DNA of 64,000 nt from Paractinoplanes deccanensis (GTDB taxonomy: Bacteria > Actinomycetota > Actinomycetes > Mycobacteriales > Micromonosporaceae), in assembly GCF_016862115.1 (NCBI RefSeq), contig NZ_BOMI01000165.1, positions 62,001 to 126,000 on the forward strand. Direction: 5' to 3'. This document shows positions 41,992-49,570 of the stretch, piece by piece. Below the pieces are notes generated by a model. It was not told the DNA's origin, searched no databases, and saw only the letters and a program-made list of their open reading frames with translations. The stretch's first letter is position 1. Every line of letters starts with the position of its first letter. The position numbers and the translations under genes are program-made.

Positions 41992-42459
41992 CTACGGCTT
42001 GAAGTAGTCCGCCATCACGCCGCCCACCCACGCGGGCTGCTCGACGCCGGCCGGCACGAACTCGGCCATCACCGGCTTCAGGTCGACCACCGGGGTGCCC
42101 GACACCGCGTCGAGACCCACCACGGTGAGCTCACGCCCCTTCACCGACTCGATCGCGCAGCACGTCACCCCGAGCCGGTTCGGCCGGCGCGGGCCCCGCC
42201 CGGCGAACACCCCCATCGGCGGAAGACCCTCGATCCCCCGGTACGGGCGCGGCTCGCGAAAGTCGCCGTCATCCGGAAACCGGTCGAAGACGAAGAGCAC
42301 CTCCACGTGCGAGAAGCCCTCCAGCCCTTGTAGGCACGCCTCCCCGAAACGCTCGTCGACGGTGATCGTGCTGCGCACGGCGCCCCAGTTGTCGGTGTCC
42401 TGAACATCCGTCCGCTCGTTACGGACCGTCCCGATCGGAGTGATCTCGAAGCTCGGCAT
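41992..42459 (-). CDS. trmO: tRNA (N6-threonylcarbamoyladenosine37-N6)-methyltransferase TrmO
   Basis: A 155-residue TrmO/TsaA beta-barrel methyltransferase, about the length of the catalytic core. Family features are ITPIGTVRNERTDVQDTDNWG, GLEGFSHVEVLFVFDRF and the SAM-binding RGPRRPNRLGVTCC, followed by LDAVSGTPVVDLKPV. It methylates t6A37 of tRNAThr(GGU) using SAM in characterised members. The ATG is preceded by TAGCCT 6 nt upstream and is probably leaderless. Confidence 0.85.
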   Translation of the reverse strand: MPSFEITPIGTVRNERTDVQDTDNWGAVRSTITVDERFGEACLQGLEGFSHVEVLFVFDRFPDDGDFREPRPYRGIEGLPPMGVFAGRGPRRPNRLGVTCCAIESVKGRELTVVGLDAVSGTPVVDLKPVMAEFVPAGVEQPAWVGGVMADYFKP

Positions 42460-42465
42460 GGCCCG

Positions 42466-42471
42466 AGGCTA
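42466..42471 (-). promoter_or_regulatory. -10 element of trmO (leaderless)
   Basis: TAGCCT on the minus strand, 6 nt before ATG 42459. Confidence 0.5.
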
Positions 42472-42504
42472 ACCCGGCTTGACAGACCGGCCCACGATCA
42501 TGCC

Positions 42505-42738
42505 GTGGCAGAGGTCACCTTCGGAACATGCCCGAACTGCGCCGGCGACGACATCATCCGCATCCCCAGCGGCCCCGGCGACGGGCACGGCGCCGGCGGC
42601 ATCGGCATCGGCATCGGCGCCTTCCGCGGCGTCTGGATCGCCCGGCTGATCTGCCTGCGGTGCGGCATGGTGCGCGAGTTCGTCGACAACCGGAAGGACC
42701 TCGACAAGCTCCGCGAGAGGTACGGTCGCCGGCGCTGA
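42505..42738 (+). CDS. Small zinc-ribbon protein
   Basis: A 77-residue protein with CPNC (about 9-12) and CLRC (about 51-54), spaced as one zinc ribbon, separated by a Gly/Ile-rich loop (GAGGIGIGIGAFRGVW). The C terminus is basic and charged (VDNRKDLDKLRERYGRRR). It could bind nucleic acid or a protein partner; nothing specific is seen. The GTG start is 6 nt after CACGAT, again a leaderless layout, but no regulon palindrome is at the expected distance. Confidence 0.65.
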   Translation: MAEVTFGTCPNCAGDDIIRIPSGPGDGHGAGGIGIGIGAFRGVWIARLICLRCGMVREFVDNRKDLDKLRERYGRRR

Positions 42739-42750
42739 ACCGCTCGGCAG

Positions 42751-42770
42751 GTGGGCGGGAGCCCGCCCAC
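42751..42770 (+). terminator. Hairpin after zinc-ribbon gene
   Basis: GTGGGCGGG and CCCGCCCAC form an uninterrupted G/C inverted repeat with a 2-nt centre, 13 nt after the stop codon. Confidence 0.5.
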
Positions 42771-42821
42771 GGGGGATCGGCTGAGCAGTTGGCCGCCGCC
42801 GCTTCCTGTGCCTGGCCTCTC

Positions 42822-42964
42822 CGCGGTGCGGCGACATCGGGCGGCTCGCTCGCGTCGACGAGAACGCCACCCTGGCTCACTTCGTGGGCAGCGTCTCGCC
42901 CCAACCGCCGCGCCGTAGGTGTGACCGGGCTAGCGGCGGGCGTGGGCAGGGACAGTACGTAGCG
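42822..42964 (+). pseudogene. Possible gene remnant
   Basis: A short frame reading CGDIGRLARVDENATLAHFV looks coding but has no start, is not flanked by conserved sequence, and decays into Arg-rich translation. No family recognised. The stretch 42771-42997 otherwise shows nothing. Confidence 0.2.
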
Positions 42965-42997
42965 GCTGACCGCGCGGCGGCGCGGGCTCCTGCGGTG

Positions 42998-43756
42998 TCA
43001 GGAACTGCTCGGCACGCCAGCGTTGCCCAGGTGCCTAGCGAAGAATCGGATCGAGCTGTCGATTTCGAAAGCGGGGATCCGGAAGTGGCCACCGGGGTTG
43101 GCGTGCAAGGTCTTCTCGGCGGAGCCGAGTGCGTCGAACAGCTTCATGACTGAGTCCCGCGGATTGCCTTCATCGTCCCACTGCAGCAGGTACTCGACGG
43201 GGATCGTGATCCGCGCTGCGGTGTCCAGGAGCCAGTCGCATGCCATGAGGCCGAGGACCGCAGCAGTGATCCGGGGTTCGGCCGCGACAAGGCGGATGCC
43301 CGACTCCCCGGCAGCGGACAGGCCGTAGTACCCGACGGGCTGGCTGTCGCCGACGGAGTCCAGCTTTTGCAACGCGTCCAGGGTGGTCTGCCAGTTGGGG
43401 ATGAGTTCTGCCGCCACGGTTTCGTAGAGGGCGGGCAGCGCGGGTCCGAAGGGCTCGCCCGCAGCCTTTCGTTCGTCGATCAGCGCAACGAGCCGCCGGA
43501 TCTCCGGATGCTCCGGCCTGTCACCAGTACCTGGCGCGTCGATCGCGGCGACCGCAAAGCCGCAAGCGGTGACGTACGGGAAGGCTCGGGAGACGACCTC
43601 CCATCCCTTCTTGTGCTGGCCGCCGCCGTGCCCGATCAAGACCAGGGGACGGGGACCGGAGCCTTCGGCGGGCGTCCAGAGCACTCCAGGGATGTCGCCG
43701 ACAGTGAAGAGCTGTTCACGGATGCCGTCGGCGACGGTTCCTGCGGTGATACGCAT
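42998..43756 (-). CDS. Alpha/beta hydrolase (dienelactone-hydrolase/esterase type)
   Basis: A 252-residue alpha/beta hydrolase. The oxyanion segment is LVLIGHGGGQHKKGW, the nucleophile elbow GYYGLSAAGESG (G-L-S-A-A), with a plausible acid in LLQWDDEGNP and the His in ANPGGHFRIP. No signal peptide is evident in this frame. ATG 43756 is chosen because TGTAAT lies 6 nt upstream and upstream residues are non-coding in character. Its G/C content is a little lower than its neighbours, so recent acquisition is possible. Confidence 0.8.
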   Translation of the reverse strand: MRITAGTVADGIREQLFTVGDIPGVLWTPAEGSGPRPLVLIGHGGGQHKKGWEVVSRAFPYVTACGFAVAAIDAPGTGDRPEHPEIRRLVALIDERKAAGEPFGPALPALYETVAAELIPNWQTTLDALQKLDSVGDSQPVGYYGLSAAGESGIRLVAAEPRITAAVLGLMACDWLLDTAARITIPVEYLLQWDDEGNPRDSVMKLFDALGSAEKTLHANPGGHFRIPAFEIDSSIRFFARHLGNAGVPSSS

Positions 43757-44502
43757 GGAGGAATTACATCGACAATCCCCCTGACGCGGCGAGTCAATTC
43801 TCCGTCGGGCCGGCGACGGTGGCGGCCGCCGCCCGTTCCTCTCCTCGCCACGGTTCCGACTACCCACACCCCGTTTCAACTACCGCGGCTCGGCTCAACC
43901 GATGACGCCGCCATCGAGATCGACATCGCCACCTAACGCGCTCAGCTTCGCCAACGGAGATCCACAGTCACAGCTCTCTGTGACTTGCTCAACGCCCACA
44001 CAAACCCGAGTAGTTGCGCGAACGTTCTGTCTCGCGCACCAAAGCGGCCAACGGCAGACAGCGGGCAGGCCGCGCGCCCACATACCCAACAGCAGAACGA
44101 ACGTTCTGTCTCGCGCACCGCAGCGGCGGGCGGGCGGCGGGGGCCGCGCGACACTTCCCGGGTCGGCTCGCTCGTGGGCAAGAACGAACGTTCTGTCTCG
44201 GGTGGCGACTGGCCGGTGGTGTGGTGGCGGGCGATGATGCGGCACCGCGGGGCGACTGGGTCGTCCGTCCCGGTAGGCGACAAGGAAGGTTCCGGCTCGC
44301 CTGGAGGCGCGGGGAAAGGCAACGCAGGGCCCGACGCGGCGGCCGGAAGGCAACGCGGCGGTAACGCGCACAGCGACACGCGGGTCGAGGCCCGCGGTGG
44401 CGAGGCCGGTGTGTTGGCGCAACGAACGCGCGACTCACCGAAGGACCGATCGCCGCTAGGACACCGGTCGCGGCGCTGAGCCCCGGACCGGCGCCGTAGC
44501 GG
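43757..44502. other. 746-nt non-coding tract with dispersed repeats
   Basis: Every frame here is open for some distance but none has a supported start or family. It contains the hydrolase promoter (TGTAAT at 43763-43768) and three copies of a 15-nt repeat. It could encode an RNA or be the scar of a lost element. Confidence 0.5.
44020..44200. repeat. Three direct copies of GAACGTTCTGTCTCG
   Basis: Copies start at 44020, 44099 and 44186 (79 and 87 nt apart). The first two extend identically for 21 nt. Each contains the palindrome GAACGTTC. The stretches between them share only patchy similarity. Confidence 0.8.
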
Positions 44503-45366
44503 TCACACCGACGAGACCGGCCAGGACGGCACCTTCGCAGGGTTCACCACGAGATTGAGCTCCGCGATGCGCCCGCCGGCCGTCTCGATGCCGACCACGC
44601 CCAGGACGGCGCCGTCCCGTTCGAGCACGAAGCCGTCGCCCGCGGCCAGCGACACCGGCTCGAGGCGTACCCCGGCGTAGCGGCGCGCCAGGCCGGACAG
44701 CAGGGTGAGCACCCGCTCCGGGCCGTGCACCGGCTTGCGTGCCGTGGGGACCGCACCGCCGCCGTCGGAGCGCAGGACTATCTGGGGATCGAGCAGGTGG
44801 ACCAGTTCGGACAGGTCGCCGTCGGCGCTGGCCGCGACGAACGCGGCGAGGACCCGCTGCGTTTCCTCGGCCGAGACGGGTTTGCGCGGGGGTGCCTCGT
44901 CGCGGACGCGCCGGCGCGCCCGTGAGGCGAGTTGCCGGCACGCCGCCGGTGTGCGTTCGAGCACCGTTGCCAGCTGGTCGAAGCTCATGCCGAACGCGTC
45001 GTGCAGGACGAAGGCGACACGCTCCGCCGGCGACAGGGTTTCCAGGACGAGGAGCACGGCGGTGCGCATCGACTCGCGCAGCGCCACCGTGTCGCCCAGG
45101 TCGGTGTCGTCGTAGCCGATGAGCGGTTCGGGCAGCCAGGTGCCGACGTACGTCTCCCGGCGGGCTCGGGCCGAGCCGAGGACGTCCAGGCAGATGCGCG
45201 AGGTCACCGTGGTGAGCCAGGCCCGCTCGTTCACCAGGTCCGGTGGCGTCGCGCCGCGCAGCCTCAGGTACGCCTCCTGCACCGCGTCCTCGGCGTCGGA
45301 CGCGTTGCCCAGCAACCGGTACGCGACGGCGAAGAGGTAGCGGCGGTGCTCCACCCAGGCCTCCAT
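44503..45366 (-). CDS. ECF41-type RNA polymerase sigma factor
   Basis: A 287-residue ECF sigma factor of SigJ/ECF41 type. Region 2 contains YRLLGNASDAEDAVQEAYLRL and region 4 LSPAERVAFVLHDAFGMSFDQLATVLERTPAACRQLASRARRRVR. The fused SnoaL-like C-terminal domain (about 175-287) includes the family DGGG motif. The linker contains WLPEPL, also typical. In ECF41 factors the SnoaL-like domain controls activity in place of an anti-sigma factor. It is divergent from a flavoprotein whose promoter matches the published ECF41 motif. Confidence 0.9.
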   Translation of the reverse strand: MEAWVEHRRYLFAVAYRLLGNASDAEDAVQEAYLRLRGATPPDLVNERAWLTTVTSRICLDVLGSARARRETYVGTWLPEPLIGYDDTDLGDTVALRESMRTAVLLVLETLSPAERVAFVLHDAFGMSFDQLATVLERTPAACRQLASRARRRVRDEAPPRKPVSAEETQRVLAAFVAASADGDLSELVHLLDPQIVLRSDGGGAVPTARKPVHGPERVLTLLSGLARRYAGVRLEPVSLAAGDGFVLERDGAVLGVVGIETAGGRIAELNLVVNPAKVPSWPVSSV

Positions 45367-45392
45367 GTCACACGATTGTGCCCTACGTCGTC
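45366..45392 (+). promoter_or_regulatory. ECF41-type promoter of the flavoprotein gene
   Basis: TGTCACA (45366-45372), 16 nt, CGTC (45389-45392), nine nt before ATG 45401. This matches the known ECF41 -35/-10 motifs. Confidence 0.7.
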
Positions 45393-45400
45393 ACCGGGTC

Positions 45401-46723
45401 ATGCAGACAATCACTGTCGTCGGCGGCGGCTTCGCCGGGCTCGTCGCCGCGATCACCTGTGCCGAGTCCGGTGCCCGCGTCCGCCTGTTGGAGGCCCATC
45501 GCACCCTGGGCGGCCGCGCCCGCGCCACCGAGCCGCCGTACATCGCCCACGAGGGCCCGCACGTGCTTTACAGCGACGGGCCCTGGTGGGGCTGGCTCGC
45601 CGACCGTGACCTCATCGGCGCCTTCAGCGCGATCCCGCTGCGCGGGCTGGCCGGGGCCCGGTTCCGCCACGGTGGCCGGCTGCGCCGTACGCCACCGGCG
45701 GCGCTTCTGGGCGCGGTCTCGTCCCGCCGCCGTGACGCGCCGGTCGACCTCGATTTTCACGCCTGGCTTCGCGAGCGGCACGGGCCGGACGCGGCGACGA
45801 TGGCGTCGAACCTCATGGGAGTCGCCACCTTCGACGCCGACCCGGGCCGCCTGTCGGCCGCGTTCGTGTGGCCACGTCTGCTGCGAGTCACCGCACCCGT
45901 TCCCGTCGTCCGGTATGTCATCGGCGGCTGGACCGGCCTGGTGGACCGGCTCGCCGCGTACGCCCGCGGCCTGGGCGTGCGGATCGAGACCGGGGCCCGG
46001 GTGAACAGCCTTCCGGCCACCCCGGTCATCGTCGCGACCTCGCTGGACGCCGCCGCCACGTTGCTCGGCACCTCGCTGCCGCGTGGGGAGAGCGGCCGGG
46101 CCGTCCTGCTCGACCTGGGCGTGCGCGCCGCGCACGGTGACGCGTTCGTCGTCGCCGATCTCGACGAGGCCGGGTGGCTGGAGCGGTACAGCCTGCCCGA
46201 TCCGAGCCTGGCACCGGCCGGGGAGTCCTTGATCCAGGCGCAGATGCCGCTGCGCCCGGGTGAGCCGAAGGCCGGCGGTCTGGCCCGCTTGGAGGCGCTG
46301 GCCGACCTGGCGCTGCCCGGCTGGCGGTCCCGGGTCACCTGGCGGCGCGACGCGGTCGCGCATCGCCGCACCGGCGCGCTGGATCTGCCCGGGCGGACCT
46401 GGCGGGACCGGCCGGCGATCGATCGGGGCGGCGGCGTCTATCTCGCCGGTGACCAGGTCGCCGCGCCGGGATTGCTGAGCGAGGTCTCGTTCCACAGCGC
46501 GGTGGCCGCGGCCCGGCTCGCCCTCGGCCGGGCCCCGGCGCGCACGCCGGCGGTGCCGCTAGTGGGCCATGGCCGGCCGGGCTCGCATGCCGGCTATCGC
46601 GATGAAGATCAGGGAAAGGCCGACGAAGACCAGCACCGTGGCGCCGAAGAACAGGAACGCCTTCAGGCCGATGCCCGGCCACACCAGCAGCGCGACCGCC
46701 GCCAGCACCGCGACCAGCCCTAG
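45401..46723 (+). CDS. FAD-dependent NAD(P)-binding amine oxidase/desaturase-like protein
   Basis: The frame is 440 residues. The N-terminal dinucleotide-binding motif ITVVGGGFAGLVAAITCAESGARVRLLEAHRTLGGRARA is typical of phytoene-desaturase/amine-oxidase flavoproteins; VYLAGDQVAAPGLLSEVSFHSAVAAA at about 358-383 is the conserved C-terminal FAD motif. The last 55 residues (GHGRPGSHAGYRDEDQ...) run antisense over the HdeD gene and look like read-through after a lost stop. The start is ATG 45401, just downstream of the ECF41 promoter. It is probably the target of the ECF41 factor. Confidence 0.82.
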   Translation: MQTITVVGGGFAGLVAAITCAESGARVRLLEAHRTLGGRARATEPPYIAHEGPHVLYSDGPWWGWLADRDLIGAFSAIPLRGLAGARFRHGGRLRRTPPAALLGAVSSRRRDAPVDLDFHAWLRERHGPDAATMASNLMGVATFDADPGRLSAAFVWPRLLRVTAPVPVVRYVIGGWTGLVDRLAAYARGLGVRIETGARVNSLPATPVIVATSLDAAATLLGTSLPRGESGRAVLLDLGVRAAHGDAFVVADLDEAGWLERYSLPDPSLAPAGESLIQAQMPLRPGEPKAGGLARLEALADLALPGWRSRVTWRRDAVAHRRTGALDLPGRTWRDRPAIDRGGGVYLAGDQVAAPGLLSEVSFHSAVAAARLALGRAPARTPAVPLVGHGRPGSHAGYRDEDQGKADEDQHRGAEEQERLQADARPHQQRDRRQHRDQP

Positions 46724-47107
46724 GCCTATGCGCCAGCTGCCGCCCGGCTCGCCGCTGCCGACCGCCACGAAGATCTCGGCCAGGCCGTCGAGGATCCAGC
46801 CGATGGCGACCACCAGGAGCAGGACGCCCACTGACGCCACCACGTTGCGCATGCAGAGCAGGCCGAGCAGGGCCGTCAGCACGCCCAGGATGATCCCGAG
46901 CACCCGGTTGAGGACCGGGTACCCGGGGCTCATCAGCAGCGCGACCATGCGCACCACGCCCGCCACCAGCAGGTTGAGGCCGAACAGGAAGCCGACCACC
47001 TTCAGCGTCGCGGACGGCCAGGCGTACGCGACGACGCCGAGGACGACGGCCAGGATCCCCCCGGTCAGTCGCAGCCAGTCGAGCGGGCGGTTCACGGCTG
47101 CGCTCAC
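46559..47107 (-). CDS. HdeD family membrane protein (DUF308)
   Basis: A 182-residue protein with about six helices in two DUF308-type repeats (GGILAVVLGVVAYAWPSATL and GLGLVAVLAAVALLVWPGIGL), the HdeD layout; HdeD of E. coli contributes to acid resistance at high cell density. GTG 47107 overlaps the stop of the upstream DUF7144 gene (GTGA). It is the last gene of the ppk2 operon controlled from 48641. It overlaps the convergent flavoprotein frame by 165 nt. Confidence 0.8.
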   Translation of the reverse strand: MSAAVNRPLDWLRLTGGILAVVLGVVAYAWPSATLKVVGFLFGLNLLVAGVVRMVALLMSPGYPVLNRVLGIILGVLTALLGLLCMRNVVASVGVLLLVVAIGWILDGLAEIFVAVGSGEPGGSWRIGLGLVAVLAAVALLVWPGIGLKAFLFFGATVLVFVGLSLIFIAIAGMRARPAMAH

Positions 47108-47556
47108 TTGACCTCGCGGCCGTGCACCGCGAGGGCGTAGATGATCAGCACGTCCATGGCGATGACGATCGCGCACCAGATCGGGTACGCCGGCAGGAAG
47201 GCCATGTTCGCCAGGGCGCTCAGGCAGGCGATCACGATGCCGACCACGCGGGCCCACATCTGGCCGGCGAAGATACCGATGCCGGTGCCGACCGCGATCA
47301 GCCCGATGATCAGGTGGGTCCAGCCCCAGGCCGTGTAGTCGAGGGTGAGGACCAGGCCGTTCCTGGTCGTGAGGTAGTAGTCGTCGCGGAAGATGGCGAC
47401 CAGGCCCTCGATGACCTGGAAGCCGCCCATCAGCATGAGCATCACGGCCGCGAAGATGACGACGCCCACCCAGGCGGTCGGCTCCGCCGTGCGCCGCTTC
47501 CCGGGCACGTACGGCTCGTCGGCCACGTAGTTGGACCTCGCCTGTGTCTCCGACAT
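47104..47556 (-). CDS. DUF7144-type membrane protein
   Basis: A 150-residue paralogue of the 30077 and 63391 products. Four helices (VGVVIFAAVMLMLMGGFQVIEG, THLIIGLIAVGTGIGIFAG, VVGIVIACLSALANMAFL, CAIVIAMDVLIIYALA) and the shared loop DYTAWGWTHLIIG. The N terminus is extended by about 25 residues (KRRTAEPTAW). Function unknown. Translationally coupled to the HdeD gene downstream; 12 nt after the upstream small gene. Confidence 0.8.
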   Translation of the reverse strand: MSETQARSNYVADEPYVPGKRRTAEPTAWVGVVIFAAVMLMLMGGFQVIEGLVAIFRDDYYLTTRNGLVLTLDYTAWGWTHLIIGLIAVGTGIGIFAGQMWARVVGIVIACLSALANMAFLPAYPIWCAIVIAMDVLIIYALAVHGREVK

Positions 47557-47568
47557 CTCGATCGTCTC

Positions 47569-47814
47569 CTATCGTTTGTCGTCCCGGTCGGCCGGGAGTT
47601 CCACGTCGTCGGGCGGGAGCCGGCGGACCTCGATGAGCCGCAGCCCGAGGCCGTGGATGCGCGAGATCAGCCCCACGACCGCCGACTGGTCCGGCAGCGA
47701 CCCGTGCAGGACCGTCTCCGGCGGCTCCACGCTGACCGTCAGGTCCCGCAGCTCCTCCAGCAGTTCCTCCGGGATCACCCCGGAGACCCTGACCTGGTAC
47801 GTCGCGTCGGTCAT
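47569..47814 (-). CDS. Small conserved protein of ppk2 operon
   Basis: An 81-residue soluble protein (MTDATYQVRVSGVIPEELLEELRDL) with alternating strands and helices suggesting a ferredoxin-like fold; the middle VSVEPPETVLHGSLPDQSAVVGLISRIHGLGLRLIEVR resembles a ligand- or protein-binding alpha/beta unit seen in many actinobacterial genomes. ATG 47814 overlaps the ppk2 stop (ATGA), and GGGAGG lies 9 nt upstream of it; an ATG six nt earlier is possible. Function unknown; its tight coupling suggests it modulates PPK2 or the DUF7144/HdeD membrane proteins. Confidence 0.65.
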   Translation of the reverse strand: MTDATYQVRVSGVIPEELLEELRDLTVSVEPPETVLHGSLPDQSAVVGLISRIHGLGLRLIEVRRLPPDDVELPADRDDKR

Positions 47815-48605
47815 GACCATGTGCCTCCCTCCATGAGGGCGACCTCCTCGTCGCCCGGCACGACGATCCGCGGATCCGGCGTGAAGTCGAGGTCGGGCGC
47901 GCGTCCCTTGTAGTCGACCGCGTTGAGGATGACCTTCATGGTGTTCAGCCGTGCCTGTTGCTTGTCGTTGGATCGCACGATCACCCACGGCGCCTCGGCG
48001 GTGCCGGTACGCCGCAGCATGTCGTACTTGCGCATGGTGAAGTCGTCCCAGCGGTCCTGCGCCTGGAGGTCGATCTCGCTGAGCTTCCACTGGCGCAGCG
48101 GGTCGGTGCGGCGGCGTTCGAAGCGCCGCGCCTGCTCCTCACGCGTCACGCTGAAGTAGAGCTTGACCAGGATCGTGCCGGTGCGGACGAGGTCCTTCTC
48201 GAAGCCCGTCACACCCTCGAGGAAGTCGTTGTACTCCTTCGGCGAGCAGAACCCGAACACCTGCTCGACCATCGCGCGGTTGTACCAGCTGCGGTCGAAC
48301 AGGACCATCTCACCGCCGGCCGGGAACTGGGCCACGTAGCGCTGGTAGTACCACTGCGACCGCTGCTCCTCGGTGGGCCGGCCGAGCGCGACCACCCGGT
48401 ACCGCTTCTCGTTCATGAAGCGGGTGACCCGGCGGATCGCCCCGCCCTTGCCGGCGGCGTCGCGCCCCTCGAAGAGCACGATCATCCGCGCTTCCTGGTC
48501 CTCCAGGTACTGCTGGAGCTTGAGCAGCTCGACCTGCCAGGGCCGCAACGCACGCTCGGCGCTCAGTTTGCGGGCCGCTTTCTCGTACGCGTCGGCGTGA
48601 TCCAT
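47811..48605 (-). CDS. ppk2: Polyphosphate kinase 2
   Basis: A 264-residue PPK2-family kinase that transfers phosphate between polyphosphate and nucleoside di- or monophosphates. Walker A GRDAAGKGG is at about 47-55; FDRSWYNRAMVEQVFGF contains the Walker B-like Asp and lid start; KLYFSVTREEQARRFERRRTDPLRQWKLS is the basic lid. The one-domain length is typical of class I/III enzymes. ATG 48605 is 7 nt after CAGGCT and 36 nt from the palindrome at 48641. It heads a four-gene operon. PPK2 fits an energy-limited or dormancy response. Confidence 0.92.
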   Translation of the reverse strand: MDHADAYEKAARKLSAERALRPWQVELLKLQQYLEDQEARMIVLFEGRDAAGKGGAIRRVTRFMNEKRYRVVALGRPTEEQRSQWYYQRYVAQFPAGGEMVLFDRSWYNRAMVEQVFGFCSPKEYNDFLEGVTGFEKDLVRTGTILVKLYFSVTREEQARRFERRRTDPLRQWKLSEIDLQAQDRWDDFTMRKYDMLRRTGTAEAPWVIVRSNDKQQARLNTMKVILNAVDYKGRAPDLDFTPDPRIVVPGDEEVALMEGGTWS

Positions 48606-48610
48606 GACGG

Positions 48611-49459
48611 TCAGCCTGTAACGGTGTGGGCGGCCCGCACGTCATCCTTCGCGGATGACCGCAGCAGACCGAGGGAGAAAAGCCTTTCGAGGCGGCGGAC
48701 CGTGTACGGGTGGGACATGGGCAGCTGGGCCAGCCCGACCCAGAAACCGCGCAGCCGCCGTCCCTGGCTGACCAGTTCGCCGATGTCGACGGTGTGCTCG
48801 GTGTAGCGACCGCCGGCCAGCAGCACCAGCCCGGTCGCCCCGTCCGGGCACAGGTAGGCGCCGTGCCGGTCGCACGAATACTCCCGCAGGCGGGACAGCG
48901 TCGGGCCGAGGATCGGGATCCGCTCCGAGTAGGCGACCGAGAGCTGGTACCACAGCGAGACGTGGTGCAGTTTGATGTGCCCCACCTCGTGCCCGAGGAT
49001 GAAGCGCAGCCCCTCGTGGTTGTTGTCGCGCAGGTTGACGAAGAGCTCGTTGGCGACCACCACGTAGTCGTGCCCGGTGGCCTGGGCGGCGAAGGCGTTG
49101 AGCGTGCCGTTGCCGTTGGCCAGGTAGATGCTCGGGCGGCGGGGCAGGCCGAGTTTGTGGGCGAACTCGTCGATGGTGCGGTACAGGTCCGGGTACTGCC
49201 GCGGGCTGAGCTCGACCGCGGTGCCGCGGACGGACGCGCGCTGCGTCTCGCGGATCACCACCAGCGCCGGTACGAGCAGCAGCAGCCCGAGGAAGGCGGA
49301 GCGCACGGCCGTGCCCCAGCCGCCCTCGCGGATGCGGTCGGGCAGGAACGGCAGCGTGAAGGCGGCCTGGAGGATCGCCCAGATGATGACCACGTTGAGG
49401 ATCACCATGAACACGTACATGGGGATCTCGGCGGGATGCCGCAGGCGGGATTTCGGCAC
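48611..49459 (-). CDS. M48 family membrane metalloprotease (HtpX-like)
   Basis: A 282-residue protein. Two N-terminal helices (VFMVILNVVIIWAILQAA and FLGLLLLVPALVV) precede the zinc protease domain: HEVGHIKLHH holds the HExxH ligands and YSCDRHGAYL the third-ligand region ESACD-like (here YSCDR). M48 proteases degrade damaged membrane proteins under stress. The GTG start has AAGGGA upstream. Its last codons contain the regulon site that drives ppk2, and its own promoter is probably the minus side of the site at 49519 (GAGCGT, 21 nt away) with a short leader. Confidence 0.82.
   Translation of the reverse strand: MPKSRLRHPAEIPMYVFMVILNVVIIWAILQAAFTLPFLPDRIREGGWGTAVRSAFLGLLLLVPALVVIRETQRASVRGTAVELSPRQYPDLYRTIDEFAHKLGLPRRPSIYLANGNGTLNAFAAQATGHDYVVVANELFVNLRDNNHEGLRFILGHEVGHIKLHHVSLWYQLSVAYSERIPILGPTLSRLREYSCDRHGAYLCPDGATGLVLLAGGRYTEHTVDIGELVSQGRRLRGFWVGLAQLPMSHPYTVRRLERLFSLGLLRSSAKDDVRAAHTVTG
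48641..48659 (-). promoter_or_regulatory. Regulon palindrome of ppk2 operon
   Basis: GTCATCC-TTCGC-GGATGAC, perfect 7-bp arms, inside the end of the M48 gene. It is 22 nt upstream of CAGGCT (48613-48618), itself 7 nt before ATG 48605. Confidence 0.75.
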
Positions 49460-49518
49460 GACGGGGTCCCTTCTCGAGGAGGCTGATGACGACGCTCCCC
49501 CGGCGCGTTGCGCCGCAC

Positions 49519-49537
49519 CTCATCCCGCTGGTATGAG
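49519..49537. promoter_or_regulatory. Regulon palindrome, bidirectional, with longest arms
   Basis: Core CTCAT-N9-ATGAG; flanks extend the arms to 13 bp (CGCCGCACCTCAT and complement). Plus: 21 nt from GAGGGT, then 6 nt to ATG 49571. Minus: 21 nt from GAGCGT (M48 gene). Confidence 0.78.
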
Positions 49538-49570
49538 GTGCGGCGCCCGGCACCCGCCGAGGGTGGGTGC

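Noticed and set aside
44020..44200. CRISPR array
   Set aside because: Only three short repeats, unequal spacing of 79 and 87 nt, related sequence in between and no cas genes.
44020..44200. LexA (SOS) boxes at GAACGTTC
   Set aside because: The actinobacterial SOS box is TCGAAC-N4-GTTCGA; here the half-sites have no 4-nt spacer.
43895..44422. 175-codon minus ORF in the repeat tract
   Set aside because: All frames are open here; Arg/Pro-rich translation, no RBS, no domain.
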